Assembly: GCA_945876755.1 (NCBI GenBank)
Contig: CAMCPM010000007.1
Location: 1 to 64,000, forward strand
Direction: 5' to 3'
Length of the DNA stretch: 64,000 nucleotides
Origin: an uncultured Clostridia bacterium
GTDB taxonomy: Bacteria; Bacillota; Clostridia; Oscillospirales; Ruminococcaceae
In this document: piece by piece, positions 25,265 to 34,877 of the stretch
Position numbering within the stretch: the first letter of the stretch is position 1
Layout: each line of letters starts with the position of its first letter
Made by a program: the position numbers and the translations under genes
The notes under the pieces: generated by a model
Told to the model about the DNA's origin: nothing
What the model saw: the letters and a program-made list of their open reading frames with translations, nothing else
The model's database searches: none

Positions 25265-26473
25265 TTATAGATTTGCTTCAACAGTAACTTCCCCAACGGA
25301 ATCGGGATATTTTTTCAACACCTCCATAAACCTGTCAAAATTCTTTTCAAACAGGTCTACAATAGCAGGATCGAACTGCCTGCCCCGCTGTGAAATGATC
25401 TCATTTTTAGCGTCAGCAGGGGCCCACGCCTTTTTGTAAGGCCGCTTGCTGACCAGTGCGTCAAAAACGTCCGCAACGGAAACGCATCTGGCATAAAGAT
25501 TAATATCATCGCCCTTTACGCCCATATACCCTTTCCCGTCATATCTCTCATGATGATGGAACGCAATATCCGCCGAGACCTTCATAAGCTCTCCGGTAGA
25601 CTTCTCCAGAAGCTTTTTCCCGTACATAACATGAGTCTTGATAATTTTAAATTCCTCATCGGTAAGCTTTCCTGGCTTGTTGATTATCTCCTGAGGTACC
25701 ATTATCTTGCCCACATCGTGCAGAGCCGCAGCATTGCTGACCTCCCAGACTTCTTCATCACTCATGCCCAAAGCTTCGCAAAGTATCCTTGTATATTCGG
25801 CAACACGCTTGACGTGCTGACCGGTCTCCTGTGACTGAGCCTCTATCATCTCGGCAAGCGAAGTAACAAGTATCTCCTGTTCACTGTAAAGCTCATCATT
25901 TTTCTCGGCAAGACCCCTGATAAGCTTCTGAATTTTCGCCGCAGTGCTGCAGCAAATAACAGCTATCGCCGTAAATTCAAGCACACGGGGCAGAATACCG
26001 TAAATGATAACACCATGCATAGTGACCAGCGGCTCGTCTGGAACGATCTTCAGCTGAAAAGCTATCAAATGCGATACTATCATGACCGGAATGCTTAGTA
26101 CGGAAGCATAAATAACGCTTTTGACATCGCAGTACAAACACGCAATTACCGTAGGAAAAACAAGCATGATAATAACGTGATAAGACAGTATAGCATACAG
26201 CAGTCCCGACATTATGACCACAAGTGTCAGCACAAAATACCTTACAAAAATATAGTCAAGGTGAAAAAAGTTGTACAGCACAGTGGGCACAAACATAATA
26301 AAAATAGAGACTGCAAGCGTAGGATAAATATCATCGGATATCTTAAAAACGTGCAGCAGATTAAGCACCAGCGCCGCCGCCATAAGTCCCATCATGATCC
26401 TGCATACAAAAGCCATAGTCAGATTGGCCTTTTTTTCATAATCAAGGATCATGAGCCTTGAAAATCCTTTCAT
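25265..26473 (-). CDS. Membrane HD-GYP c-di-GMP phosphodiesterase
   Basis: 402 residues. About six membrane helices (residues 15-190), then a HD-GYP domain with the HD pair (HDVGK, about 254-258), the HHHERYDGKG motif and the following VADVFDAL helix. The canonical GYP reads GYM here; the metal ligands and Lys are kept, so activity on c-di-GMP is likely but not certain. An AAAGGAGG site lies well upstream of the ATG with a hairpin between them; GGGAG is closer (10 bases). Last gene of the cluster that starts with the hybrid kinase. Confidence 0.85.
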   Translation of the reverse strand: MKGFSRLMILDYEKKANLTMAFVCRIMMGLMAAALVLNLLHVFKISDDIYPTLAVSIFIMFVPTVLYNFFHLDYIFVRYFVLTLVVIMSGLLYAILSYHVIIMLVFPTVIACLYCDVKSVIYASVLSIPVMIVSHLIAFQLKIVPDEPLVTMHGVIIYGILPRVLEFTAIAVICCSTAAKIQKLIRGLAEKNDELYSEQEILVTSLAEMIEAQSQETGQHVKRVAEYTRILCEALGMSDEEVWEVSNAAALHDVGKIMVPQEIINKPGKLTDEEFKIIKTHVMYGKKLLEKSTGELMKVSADIAFHHHERYDGKGYMGVKGDDINLYARCVSVADVFDALVSKRPYKKAWAPADAKNEIISQRGRQFDPAIVDLFEKNFDRFMEVLKKYPDSVGEVTVEANL

Positions 26474-26530
26474 TTAAAACGTACTCCCGAGATCTGCGGG
26501 ATACTTCCTCCTTTCATAAGCCGCCGGCGT

Positions 26531-27250
26531 TCACATATTTCCGGTCAGATTCATAATTATCGCCGTCACCGCAACAGGACAGGTCTCACAGCGCAGTATC
26601 CTTTCTCCGAGCCATATCTGCTTTGCGCCTAAAGCCGCAGCAGCTTCCGCCTCGGAGCGTTCAAAGCCGCCCTCCGAGCCTATCATAACAGCAATGCTTC
26701 CGCTTTGGGGCAAAGCAATGCTGTTCAGCCTCTCGCCGCCGTTTTCATAGCAGAAAAGCTTGATATCGGAATTTTTCATATCCTCCAGCGCAGCCTTAAA
26801 GGTGACCGTAGGCGCAATTTCGGGGATTATCCCCCTTCCCGACTGCTTAGCAGCCTCCTCGGCGATCTTCTGTAAACGCTCCCGCTTCTTTTCCGCCGAC
26901 TTCTCATCGGGACGTGCCACGCATCTTGCGGAAATAAACGGAACTATCCTTACAGCGCCCAGCTCAGTTGTTTTCTGAACTATCATCTCCAGCTTGTCCT
27001 GCTTCGGGTATGCCTGATAAAGCGTAAGCCTAACCGTCGGCTCCGAACGGCTGGGTACAGCGCTTTCAACACGGCATAATACCTCGCTCTCGGTAATGCT
27101 CTCTATTCTGCAAAGATAATCAGTACCGCCGTGACAAAAGGTGATCTCCTCACCCTTTTTCATTCTCAGCGAATACCCTATGTGTCTTGCGTCGCTGCCC
27201 GTAACTGAAATAACATCACCGGCAGGCTCTCCGATAAAAAATCTCGGCAT
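26531..27250 (-). CDS. rsmE: 16S rRNA m3U1498 methyltransferase
   Basis: SPOUT methyltransferase of about 239 residues that methylates U1498 of 16S rRNA using SAM. N-terminal PUA-like part (MPRFFIG, SDARHIGYSLRMKKGEEI) and the C-terminal knot with MIGSEGGFERSEAEAA and LGERILRCETCPVAVTA; the usual RTETA is RCETC here. The ATG at 27250 follows GGAAGG and is preferred over a longer frame. A housekeeping gene embedded in a signalling cluster. Confidence 0.93.
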   Translation of the reverse strand: MPRFFIGEPAGDVISVTGSDARHIGYSLRMKKGEEITFCHGGTDYLCRIESITESEVLCRVESAVPSRSEPTVRLTLYQAYPKQDKLEMIVQKTTELGAVRIVPFISARCVARPDEKSAEKKRERLQKIAEEAAKQSGRGIIPEIAPTVTFKAALEDMKNSDIKLFCYENGGERLNSIALPQSGSIAVMIGSEGGFERSEAEAAAALGAKQIWLGERILRCETCPVAVTAIIMNLTGNM

Positions 27251-27280
27251 AAGATCCTTCCCAATCAATAAAATAAGCTT

Positions 27281-28675
27281 TTACTGCTCCAAAACCTTTT
27301 TCCCGAAAAGCTCCGCACCGTCCATACGTGCAATGCCGTAGTCAATGCTGACCTTTTCTCCGGTATAAAGCCTGTTGAAACACTCAATAATTCTTCCTGC
27401 GACCATGTCGCCGTTTTCCTCATTAGCGTCCATAAGAATAACAATAAGCTGCTTGCTGGAATATCTTGTAGAAACGTCCGACCTGCGCAAAGAGGTATAT
27501 ATCGCCTTTTCAAGCAGCTCCAGAGCAAGCTCCGTCTCGGCAGCGTCCGACTCCTGAGAACTGTTTTCACATACGGTAAAAAGCACCGTCTGAACATCTC
27601 TGCTGCTTCTTTCCACAAAGCGGCGGATAAAGTTATAAACATGATGGAAGCTTTCAAAATCAAGCAGATAAGCACCTCTGCCACTGTCGGCACGGCTCAT
27701 GAATTCACGCAGATAGTTCAGGTCTACGGTCTTGCTGCCGCGGCTGTTTTCCTGCTGTACCTTGTCGCTGAAAAAGTGATAGGAATTCTTGCCGTTCTGC
27801 TTGACGTAATAAAGCGCCTTGTCCGCAGAATTATAAAGCTTGTTAAATTCCGTACCATCCTCGGGAGTCTGCGCAATACCGATAGAAACCGAAGAATTTG
27901 TTTCAAACTTGCACTGCTCTATCTTGTAGCATAGATCTGAAATAATATCCGCAGCACGATTGCTCAGTTCAGCCTTTGAGGTAATACCGTTTATAAAGAC
28001 CACGAATTCGTCACCGCCTATACGGCAGAGAACGTCTCCCTCATCTGAAAATGTCCGCAAAGTATCCGCAAACATTTTCAGAGTACGGTCGCCGGCAATG
28101 TGACCGTAATTGTCGTTGATAGCCTTGAAATTGTCCATATCTATCATCAGCAGAGCGCCCTTTGCACCCTCGGATATCAGCTCATTGACCGTTTCCTCGG
28201 TGTGCGCCCTGTTCCAAAGCCCCGTAAGAGCGTCCTGACGGGACTTGCTCTTCATGTCCGAAACTTCCCGTGTTTTCTGTTCAAGCCTGTCTGCAAGACT
28301 GCGGCGCAGCTCCTCCAGTTCAAGCACCCTGCCGATTCTGGACAGCATAACTTCCGGAACAAACGGCTTGGCAATAAAGTCTATCGCACCCTCCTTAAAG
28401 CAGCGTGTCTCCGTCTCGGTGTCGTTATCTGCCGTGAGAAATATAACCGGAATATTTTTGCACTGTTCCATAGTCCTTATCTTTTCCAGCACCTCAAACC
28501 CGTCCATTTCGGGCATATTTATATCCAGAAGAATAATGTCGCATTCGCCGTTTTCGAGATAGGTAAGCGCCTGTGCTCCCCTCATAACGGGAATTACCTT
28601 GTATGCGTCGCTCAACACCTTTCTTGCAGCAGCAAGATTAAGCTTGTTATCATCAACGACCAGAATAGTTTTCAT
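27281..28675 (-). CDS. Response regulator diguanylate cyclase with degenerate second GGDEF
   Basis: About 464 residues. Receiver domain (1-120; VDDNKLNL, phospho-acceptor in LLDINMPEMDG, Lys in AKPF), coiled linker, then an intact GGDEF domain (about 150-305; RIGGDEFV, with MDMDNFKAINDNYGH). The rest (about 325-464) has the shape of a second GGDEF domain whose motif is lost (STRYSSKQLIVIL). It should make c-di-GMP when phosphorylated, plausibly by the hybrid kinase two genes upstream. Start at 28675, six bases after GAGGTG. Confidence 0.9.
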   Translation of the reverse strand: MKTILVVDDNKLNLAAARKVLSDAYKVIPVMRGAQALTYLENGECDIILLDINMPEMDGFEVLEKIRTMEQCKNIPVIFLTADNDTETETRCFKEGAIDFIAKPFVPEVMLSRIGRVLELEELRRSLADRLEQKTREVSDMKSKSRQDALTGLWNRAHTEETVNELISEGAKGALLMIDMDNFKAINDNYGHIAGDRTLKMFADTLRTFSDEGDVLCRIGGDEFVVFINGITSKAELSNRAADIISDLCYKIEQCKFETNSSVSIGIAQTPEDGTEFNKLYNSADKALYYVKQNGKNSYHFFSDKVQQENSRGSKTVDLNYLREFMSRADSGRGAYLLDFESFHHVYNFIRRFVERSSRDVQTVLFTVCENSSQESDAAETELALELLEKAIYTSLRRSDVSTRYSSKQLIVILMDANEENGDMVAGRIIECFNRLYTGEKVSIDYGIARMDGAELFGKKVLEQ

Positions 28676-28685
28676 ACAAAACACC

Positions 28686-29543
28686 TCACTCATTTACATA
28701 TAACACACCAATAGCACCGGGGCCGCAGTTTCCCGAAACGGTAGCCGAAGCCTTTGTAACAATGATCTCATCAAATCTGCAATACTTTTCAGCCAGCGAC
28801 TTCACATCTGAAACCGTTTTTACTGAACAGCACGCATGGGTAATAAAAAGCCTTTTCATATTTATTTTTCTGTTGTGTCTCAGCTCGCTTTTTATGTATT
28901 TCAGAACAGCCTTGTCATAATTGCCTGTTTTAATACTCTTCAGCGTCATTTTTCCGTCTTTCATGTGCAGTACAGGATGAAGATTGAACATCTCGGTAAT
29001 ATCCCTTACCTTTTTCCCTGCCCTGCCGTTGCGGTAAAGATAATCTGCGCTTCGTGTAATAAAGCTGCTGGATACCTTTTTTTTCATACTCTCCATTTCA
29101 GCAGCTATCTCATCTGCAGAGCTTCCGGCGTCACGCATTTCAACAGCCCTGATTATCATATGACCCATGCCCGTAGAAAGATGCCACGAGTCGATAACAT
29201 GGATCTTTTTCCCGTTATCCCCCATAAGCTCCAGCGCCGCCTTGGCATTCCTTACCGAACCGCTTACATAGCTGCTGATGCAGATATGTATTATCTCATC
29301 GTATTTTTTCAGACTATTCTCAAAAAACTCCTTGTACTCACCGGACGTTGGCTCAGCAGTTTCAGCCTTTGTACCGCCTCTTTCGAGATATTCGATAATG
29401 TTCTCCGATGTTATCTCATATCCGTCTCTGAATCTTCCCGTACCCGTCGTAATGTAAAAATATACTATATCTATATCATGGATCGCCAGATACTCTTCGG
29501 GCAGATCGCATACGCAGTCAGTGGTTATCCCGATCCTTTTCAT
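28686..29543 (-). CDS. DegV family fatty-acid-binding protein
   Basis: 285 residues. N-terminal EDD/DegV domain with the TTDCVCDLPEEY start and TAEPTSGEYKEFF; the C-terminal domain includes GRAGK and THACC. The family binds fatty acids and supplies them to a kinase for phospholipid synthesis. Its ATG follows the hybrid kinase TAA with no gap, and its ribosome site lies inside that gene, so translation is coupled. Why it sits in a signalling cluster is not evident. Confidence 0.9.
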   Translation of the reverse strand: MKRIGITTDCVCDLPEEYLAIHDIDIVYFYITTGTGRFRDGYEITSENIIEYLERGGTKAETAEPTSGEYKEFFENSLKKYDEIIHICISSYVSGSVRNAKAALELMGDNGKKIHVIDSWHLSTGMGHMIIRAVEMRDAGSSADEIAAEMESMKKKVSSSFITRSADYLYRNGRAGKKVRDITEMFNLHPVLHMKDGKMTLKSIKTGNYDKAVLKYIKSELRHNRKINMKRLFITHACCSVKTVSDVKSLAEKYCRFDEIIVTKASATVSGNCGPGAIGVLYVNE

Positions 29544-32273
29544 TTATTCGACCTCCCTTGCAGCTTCGAGCCTTGCGATCTCCGCAGCGGCAGCGTCATA
29601 TTCAAAATCCTCCGCCAGTTCTGCCGCCTTGCCGAAATAATCCTTCAAAGGCTTGCCCCTGTAAGAATACGCCGCAGCTTCTTCCGCAATAGCCGCCATA
29701 GTATCTCCGTCAAATCCGCCGCAGGCTTCCTTTGCCTTGCTTATGTATTCGTCAAGCGCCTCGCAGGATATCTCCGTAAGCTCGGTATTTTCAACCTGCT
29801 CCGTGACTTCCTCTTCATCATCAAAGCCGCCCAGATATTCCGAAGCAATATCAATAACCTCACTGTAAAGCCTTGAAAGCTCACCGTTTTTCTTTTCAAC
29901 AGCGTCATATCTTTCCGACTTTCCGGCAGCTTCAAGCTCCTTTGCAAGCTCCGAAAGCTTTATTGCTCCTATGCTCAAAGAGGTGCTTTTCAGCGCATGA
30001 ACTTCTATTATGTAATTCTTCCAGTCTTTTTTCTCAAACAATTCGTCAATGTACTTTCTCTTTTCCTCACCCTTTTTGATATAAAGCGCAAGTATCTCCC
30101 GGTAAGCCGAATCATCGCCGCCCGTATAGGAAAGTCCCTTGTCAGGGTCGAACATGGGTGAACTCTCATAATTCTGCTTAACAGCCTTCCGCCTGTCAGA
30201 CTTCCCGTAATCGCCGCCTGCGGGAGCCTGCATATATTCTTTCGGCAGATAGTTTCTGAGCACTCTGTCAAGAGCGGAAAGCTCAATAGGCTTTGCAATA
30301 AAATCATTGAAGCCCGAATTTATAAACATTTCTCTCGCACCGTTCACAGCATTTGCGGTAAGAGCAATAACAGGCAGCTTTTTGTAGTAATCGCCCTCCA
30401 TGCCCCTGATTATCTCCGTAGCCTCAACACCGTCCATTTCGGGCATCATGTGGTCCATAAATACCAGGTCAATGTCCTTTGAACGAAGCATTCTAATTGC
30501 CGCAGGACCACTTTCCGCCGTCATTATCTGCATATTGTACGGCCGCATAAGCCCTGCCGCTACCTTTAGATTAATAACGTTGTCATCAACGATAAGTATC
30601 CTTGCCTTTGGCGCAGTAAAGCGTATATCAGCCCCCCGGCGCTCGTTAAGGTTAAGAACCATGTTTTCATTATTAAGAGCCGAAACCATCGGTATAGCAT
30701 AAAACGGCTTGTAAATGCACCTTATCTTATCCGGCAGATTAACAGAGTCCACCCTGTCCTGAATAACAAAAATATGTGAGCTGTCCGAAATGCCCCTGAA
30801 GAATTCTTCTCCACCGAGGTATTCCTCCCTGCTGACAAAAATATGGGTAATTTTTTCGGACTCCGCCATTTTTTTCAGGCCTGTAATACTGTCTGCACAC
30901 TTGAAATCAACATTGAGCCTGCTTCCCATATCAAGGAAAAGCTGTCTGTACTCTGCTGCAGCGTCCGTTTTGCCGAAGCATCCAACAGCGTGAATGTTCA
31001 TCGGTTCTTTTACAGTAATGAACGGTCTCTCGTCGGAAACTTTAAGCGGAATAACAAACCTGAACTCCGTTCCGACGCCGTATTCGCTCTTTACGCTGAT
31101 AAAGCCGCCCATCTGTGTTATGAGACTCTTTAAAATGGCAAGTCCCAGACCCGTTCCCTCCACGGAACGGTTTTTCTTGGTATCCACCTGACGGAAGCTT
31201 GTAAACAGCTTTTCGATATTTTCTTCGGTAATACCGATACCCGTGTCAGCAACGGAAACAAAAAGATTTATGCCGTACTCCTGTTTTGACCGTGAAACGG
31301 TAAGAGTAACGCTGCCCTTCTCGGTAAATTTCACAGCATTGGTCATCAGATTGATGATTATCTGCCTTATACGTACCTCATCGCCGATGATCCCCCTCGG
31401 AATATCCGGGTCGGCATTGACAAGAATGTCGATTTTCTTGTTTCCCTTTCTCGCCTCGGACATATTGATAACATCGTTGATAGTCGAAGCAATGTTGAAT
31501 TCGTCGTTGATAAGCTCCATCTTTCCCGACTCTATCTTTGAAAAATCAAGGATATCGTTAATGATAGCCAGCAGACTTCTTCCCGAAGTCTGAATGTTGA
31601 AGCAGTTTTCACGAGCGCTCTCGCTCAGACCGCTTTCACGGAGAATAAGCTCGCACATACCCACAATAGCGTTCATCGGCGTGCGTATCTCATGGCTCAT
31701 GTTTGCAAGGAAGTCCGATTTATAGCGTTCCGCCTGTTTTGCATCTTCAACGCTTTTCAGCATTTCCTCCTCGTTTTTGTCCATAGCTTTTATAAACGCC
31801 ATAAGGAAAAACTGCGCCGTAAACATTACCGATACTCTTACAATAAATTCCGTGACCTGTATCGACGTATCGAAAGGTATACTATTTAAAATAAAGATAT
31901 GAAAGAGTATGCCGCCGGCTATCAGCAGGTTATACCAGAAAAGCAGCCGTTCGTTTTTATATACTGCAATAAGTATAGATGCCCCGATAAAAACCGATAT
32001 GGACGGATAAATATTCTCCTCCATAAGACTGCATACAAAAATATTCAAAAATGAGAGCAGCATTAAAAATACAGACTGGAGCTTTACACTGATCTTCGGA
32101 CAAAATGTCATAAGCGTAAGAACGGAAGCATTTATATAAAGCATTGCCGAGACCCACGTTTCCCATCCGCTGAAATGTGCCATAATAAGCATTATAGCCG
32201 TGCAAAGCACATAAATGAGCCACGCCGCCTTAGCCGCAGTTTTTTTATTTGTTACAATATCCGTATATTTCAT
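29544..32273 (-). CDS. Hybrid sensor histidine kinase with receiver and HPt domains
   Basis: 909 residues. Six membrane helices (about 15-165); HisKA with FLANMSHEIRTPMNAIVGM (about 190); HATPase with NLMTNAVKFTEKG and GTGLGLAI (about 300-410); a degenerate receiver-like stretch (about 430-540); a true receiver (about 560-680; VDDNVINL, FMDHMMPEMDG, AKPI); and an HPt domain with VHALKSTSLSIGA (about 755). The full relay is in one chain, and the cyclase regulator two genes downstream is a natural output. First gene of its operon. Confidence 0.93.
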   Translation of the reverse strand: MKYTDIVTNKKTAAKAAWLIYVLCTAIMLIMAHFSGWETWVSAMLYINASVLTLMTFCPKISVKLQSVFLMLLSFLNIFVCSLMEENIYPSISVFIGASILIAVYKNERLLFWYNLLIAGGILFHIFILNSIPFDTSIQVTEFIVRVSVMFTAQFFLMAFIKAMDKNEEEMLKSVEDAKQAERYKSDFLANMSHEIRTPMNAIVGMCELILRESGLSESARENCFNIQTSGRSLLAIINDILDFSKIESGKMELINDEFNIASTINDVINMSEARKGNKKIDILVNADPDIPRGIIGDEVRIRQIIINLMTNAVKFTEKGSVTLTVSRSKQEYGINLFVSVADTGIGITEENIEKLFTSFRQVDTKKNRSVEGTGLGLAILKSLITQMGGFISVKSEYGVGTEFRFVIPLKVSDERPFITVKEPMNIHAVGCFGKTDAAAEYRQLFLDMGSRLNVDFKCADSITGLKKMAESEKITHIFVSREEYLGGEEFFRGISDSSHIFVIQDRVDSVNLPDKIRCIYKPFYAIPMVSALNNENMVLNLNERRGADIRFTAPKARILIVDDNVINLKVAAGLMRPYNMQIMTAESGPAAIRMLRSKDIDLVFMDHMMPEMDGVEATEIIRGMEGDYYKKLPVIALTANAVNGAREMFINSGFNDFIAKPIELSALDRVLRNYLPKEYMQAPAGGDYGKSDRRKAVKQNYESSPMFDPDKGLSYTGGDDSAYREILALYIKKGEEKRKYIDELFEKKDWKNYIIEVHALKSTSLSIGAIKLSELAKELEAAGKSERYDAVEKKNGELSRLYSEVIDIASEYLGGFDDEEEVTEQVENTELTEISCEALDEYISKAKEACGGFDGDTMAAIAEEAAAYSYRGKPLKDYFGKAAELAEDFEYDAAAAEIARLEAAREVE

Positions 32274-32351
32274 TTTATTTTGCTCCCTTAAAATCGAATC
32301 TTCTCTGTCAACAGAACGAAAAAACTGCCTGATAAAAATTAATTCAGAATA

Positions 32352-32381
32352 ATTATAACATATTCCTTTATATGTTTACAA
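32352..32381 (-). promoter_or_regulatory. Promoter of the hybrid kinase cluster
   Basis: On the minus strand TTGTAA and TATAAT are 18 bp apart, about 75 bases upstream of the kinase start. Weaker at -35 than the other promoters in this window. Confidence 0.55.
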
Positions 32382-32474
32382 TAGCATAATCAAAAATTTG
32401 ACAAAATAAGCAAATTATATTTAACAATGTCCTGCTTTTTTATCATAATAATAACCAATTAAAAATTGCACAAA

Positions 32475-32511
32475 AAACAGCTGTTTTACGTCGAAGGTAA
32501 AACAGCTGTTT
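32475..32511 (-). terminator. Terminator of the GntR/ABC-2/CPBP operon
   Basis: A 14-bp perfect stem (32475-32488 with 32498-32511) around nine bases, flanked by A/T runs on both sides. It lies just after the CPBP stop codon. Confidence 0.88.
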
Positions 32512-32516
32512 TTTTA

Positions 32517-33383
32517 CTAAACCGCCTTTTTGTTTCTGCCGCATAAAAGCAGTATCATAAACGGAATGCACAAAACCGCCATAGGCAGCAGATTTGTTAT
32601 ACTTATATAAAATTGCTGTGATAGAAAGTCTTCTTCGGTAAAGCTGCCTGCTACAAAAAAGCTCAGCATTGCGTTGGCAATATTGTTGTGTACCGAATGG
32701 CATATGCAGGCAGGATATATTGAGCCTGTTTTCTCCGTAAGCCATGTAAAAAGACAGCCCACAAAAATGCAGAATACCGACATTGCAATATATCCGCCCC
32801 AGGGATAAAAGCTGTAAGACGTGCCGAAGTTGTGTCCCATGTAGACAATGGGAGCGTGCCATATTCCCCAGATGATCCCGCTGACGATAAGCGCCGCAGG
32901 CTTGCTCATAACAGCTTCAAGCTTCGGAGTAAGGTATGCCCTCCAGCCGTATTCTTCCCCGAAATATAAAGGAAACACCAAAATGCTGAGAGAAACTATC
33001 TTCAGGATGATATATACAAATTCCGCAGCGGTATCTCCGTTCAGCGCCGAGCTTATGCTGTATCCCTCAATAAATGTCTTACCCACAATAATTGGAGAAA
33101 TAATGTATGCGATAACAGGCACTACCGCCGCAAGGATATAGTATTTTATATTCCCACGGAAGTTTGCGGCATAAAGAGGGTCTTTGAAGCCCTCCTTTGT
33201 AATGAGCCGCGTCAGGTAATTTGCCGCAGCAGGAGCAAAAGCTATGCCGAAGGTGCCGAATATTTTGTATGCTGCGGTATCCTCCATATATCCGAAAGCC
33301 ATAACGCAGGCAATGATAATGCCATAGGATATTATAACAAATATCATTATACGCAGTATAGTCAGTTTTTTGTCTGTGTTCAT
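32517..33383 (-). CDS. CPBP family intramembrane metalloprotease
   Basis: About 288 residues with eight hydrophobic segments. CPBP/Abi motifs are present: EEYGWRAYL (Glu pair, about residue 168), then GIIWGIWHAPI and a later CHSVHNN, providing the metal ligands. Family members process prenylated proteins or confer self-protection against bacteriocins. The ATG at 33383 follows GGAGG; the longer frame has no ribosome site. It closes an ABC-2 export operon, which suggests a stress or peptide-protection role by context. Confidence 0.88.
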   Translation of the reverse strand: MNTDKKLTILRIMIFVIISYGIIIACVMAFGYMEDTAAYKIFGTFGIAFAPAAANYLTRLITKEGFKDPLYAANFRGNIKYYILAAVVPVIAYIISPIIVGKTFIEGYSISSALNGDTAAEFVYIILKIVSLSILVFPLYFGEEYGWRAYLTPKLEAVMSKPAALIVSGIIWGIWHAPIVYMGHNFGTSYSFYPWGGYIAMSVFCIFVGCLFTWLTEKTGSIYPACICHSVHNNIANAMLSFFVAGSFTEEDFLSQQFYISITNLLPMAVLCIPFMILLLCGRNKKAV

Positions 33384-33396
33384 TGCATAGCCTCCT

Positions 33397-34116
33397 TTAC
33401 TTCTCAAATGTCTCAATACCCTTGGTGTATGATCTGCATGACAAACGATAGGATAAATAGTACATAACAATGCTGAAATAGGGAAACAGTCCCGATACTA
33501 TAAGCAGCCGGTCGGGCAGACTATCTCCGTTCAGTATGCCCATAATAGTGTTCATCATCTCTTCCTGGTCGCCAAAAATGCTCAGGTCTCCGAAGAGAAG
33601 ATATACCATACCCGCAAACAGAAGAAGCATTATTATCGTGGCGCGGTATTTGCTTCCGTTTACACTGCCGAAACGTATGCTGAAAGGTATCTCTATCGCA
33701 AGCATAAACAGAAGTACGAAAAACAGTGTACTGAGAACAGACAATCCATTAAATTCAACATCTGTAAGCGCAGTTGCGGCAACATCGTAAATATATCCTA
33801 CAAAAACTGCCGCCAGCAGAATAATAAGCGTGAAATAATATTTTGACGCAACCTGTCCCCGTGCGGCAAGAGGAGTAGATACTATAAAGCTTGACCATGC
33901 CTTGCGCTCATCATTTTTTATTATGCCGGTCGTCAAAATATAAGCGAAAAACATAAGCATAATTTCCGTTATCATAATGGTCTGCGTAATACTTGCCTGC
34001 GAAGCACCGTTTGCAGCTTCCGAAATAAGACCGCCGGGCAGCAGTAAAAACGGGAAAAGGAAAAACCACATATACTTTTTGTTCAGGAAAAGATCCTTGA
34101 AAATAAGTCCGCTCAT
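33397..34116 (-). CDS. ABC-2 type transporter permease
   Basis: 239 residues, six membrane segments, starting MSGLIFKDLFLNKKYMWFF, the typical short amphipathic entry of ABC2_membrane-type permeases. It overlaps the upstream permease by four bases and probably pairs with it on the shared ATPase. Substrate unknown. Confidence 0.85.
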   Translation of the reverse strand: MSGLIFKDLFLNKKYMWFFLFPFLLLPGGLISEAANGASQASITQTIMITEIMLMFFAYILTTGIIKNDERKAWSSFIVSTPLAARGQVASKYYFTLIILLAAVFVGYIYDVAATALTDVEFNGLSVLSTLFFVLLFMLAIEIPFSIRFGSVNGSKYRATIIMLLLFAGMVYLLFGDLSIFGDQEEMMNTIMGILNGDSLPDRLLIVSGLFPYFSIVMYYLSYRLSCRSYTKGIETFEK

Positions 34117-34877
34117 TTCTTAGCCGCCTCCTTTTTTGACCTGATACGGTAATTTTCACGCCTGTTCAGCACCGCCATAATGCACAGCTGTCCCAAAGCC
34201 AGAATTATCAGCATAAGCACGGGATAAGCAGGAATAAAGTCCGCCGCCTTTGAAAGATACGGCATAAGCGAAATTTCAGTTCCGTTGTCCGACATGATGA
34301 TAAGCTTCATAAAAAACGGATAGCATATTGCCAAAACAACTGCAAGCACCGTTATGCTCGCCGAAGTTGAGCTTCTTAACAGCAGAGTAAGAGTTATCAA
34401 GGCAGCAGCTAACAAAGCCGTAACGGGTGCCAGAACCGTAATAATGCCCAGCAGCTCACGTTCAAGGCTTCTGCCGTAAAGTCCGCAGAAAAGCGCCGCC
34501 GTGGCAAGGGATAAAATAAACGCCATAGCAACAGAGAAAAATATTATCAGTACCTTTACAAAGGCATACTTTTTTTCACTTACGGGAGTTGAATACTGAA
34601 AGGTCAGCCACTTTGAAGCCACATCCTTGTCAACAAGCTCAAAGTTTGCCGCAGACATTATATATAGTACAGCCGACGGAGTGATAACGCTCACATAAAA
34701 CAATGTGTTCAGCATTGAAGCAGGGGCATCGGCAGCAGCGATAATATCTTTAAGGTTGCCGAAAGAGCAGCTTAAATTAAGCAGTACGCAAAGTATCATA
34801 ATAAGCGCATATGTCACAAGTGCGCTTATGTAGGTCTTTCGGGTCAGATACAGCTCACGGAAAATAAGCCCTTTCAT
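34113..34877 (-). CDS. ABC-2 type transporter permease
   Basis: About 254 residues with six membrane segments, starting MKGLIFRELYLTRK in the same style as its partner. The ATG at 34877 shares its A with the ATPase stop codon and is eight bases after AAGGAG; the three-codon-longer start has no proper site. Forms a heterodimeric exporter with the next gene, by inference. Confidence 0.85.
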   Translation of the reverse strand: MKGLIFRELYLTRKTYISALVTYALIMILCVLLNLSCSFGNLKDIIAAADAPASMLNTLFYVSVITPSAVLYIMSAANFELVDKDVASKWLTFQYSTPVSEKKYAFVKVLIIFFSVAMAFILSLATAALFCGLYGRSLERELLGIITVLAPVTALLAAALITLTLLLRSSTSASITVLAVVLAICYPFFMKLIIMSDNGTEISLMPYLSKAADFIPAYPVLMLIILALGQLCIMAVLNRRENYRIRSKKEAAKK

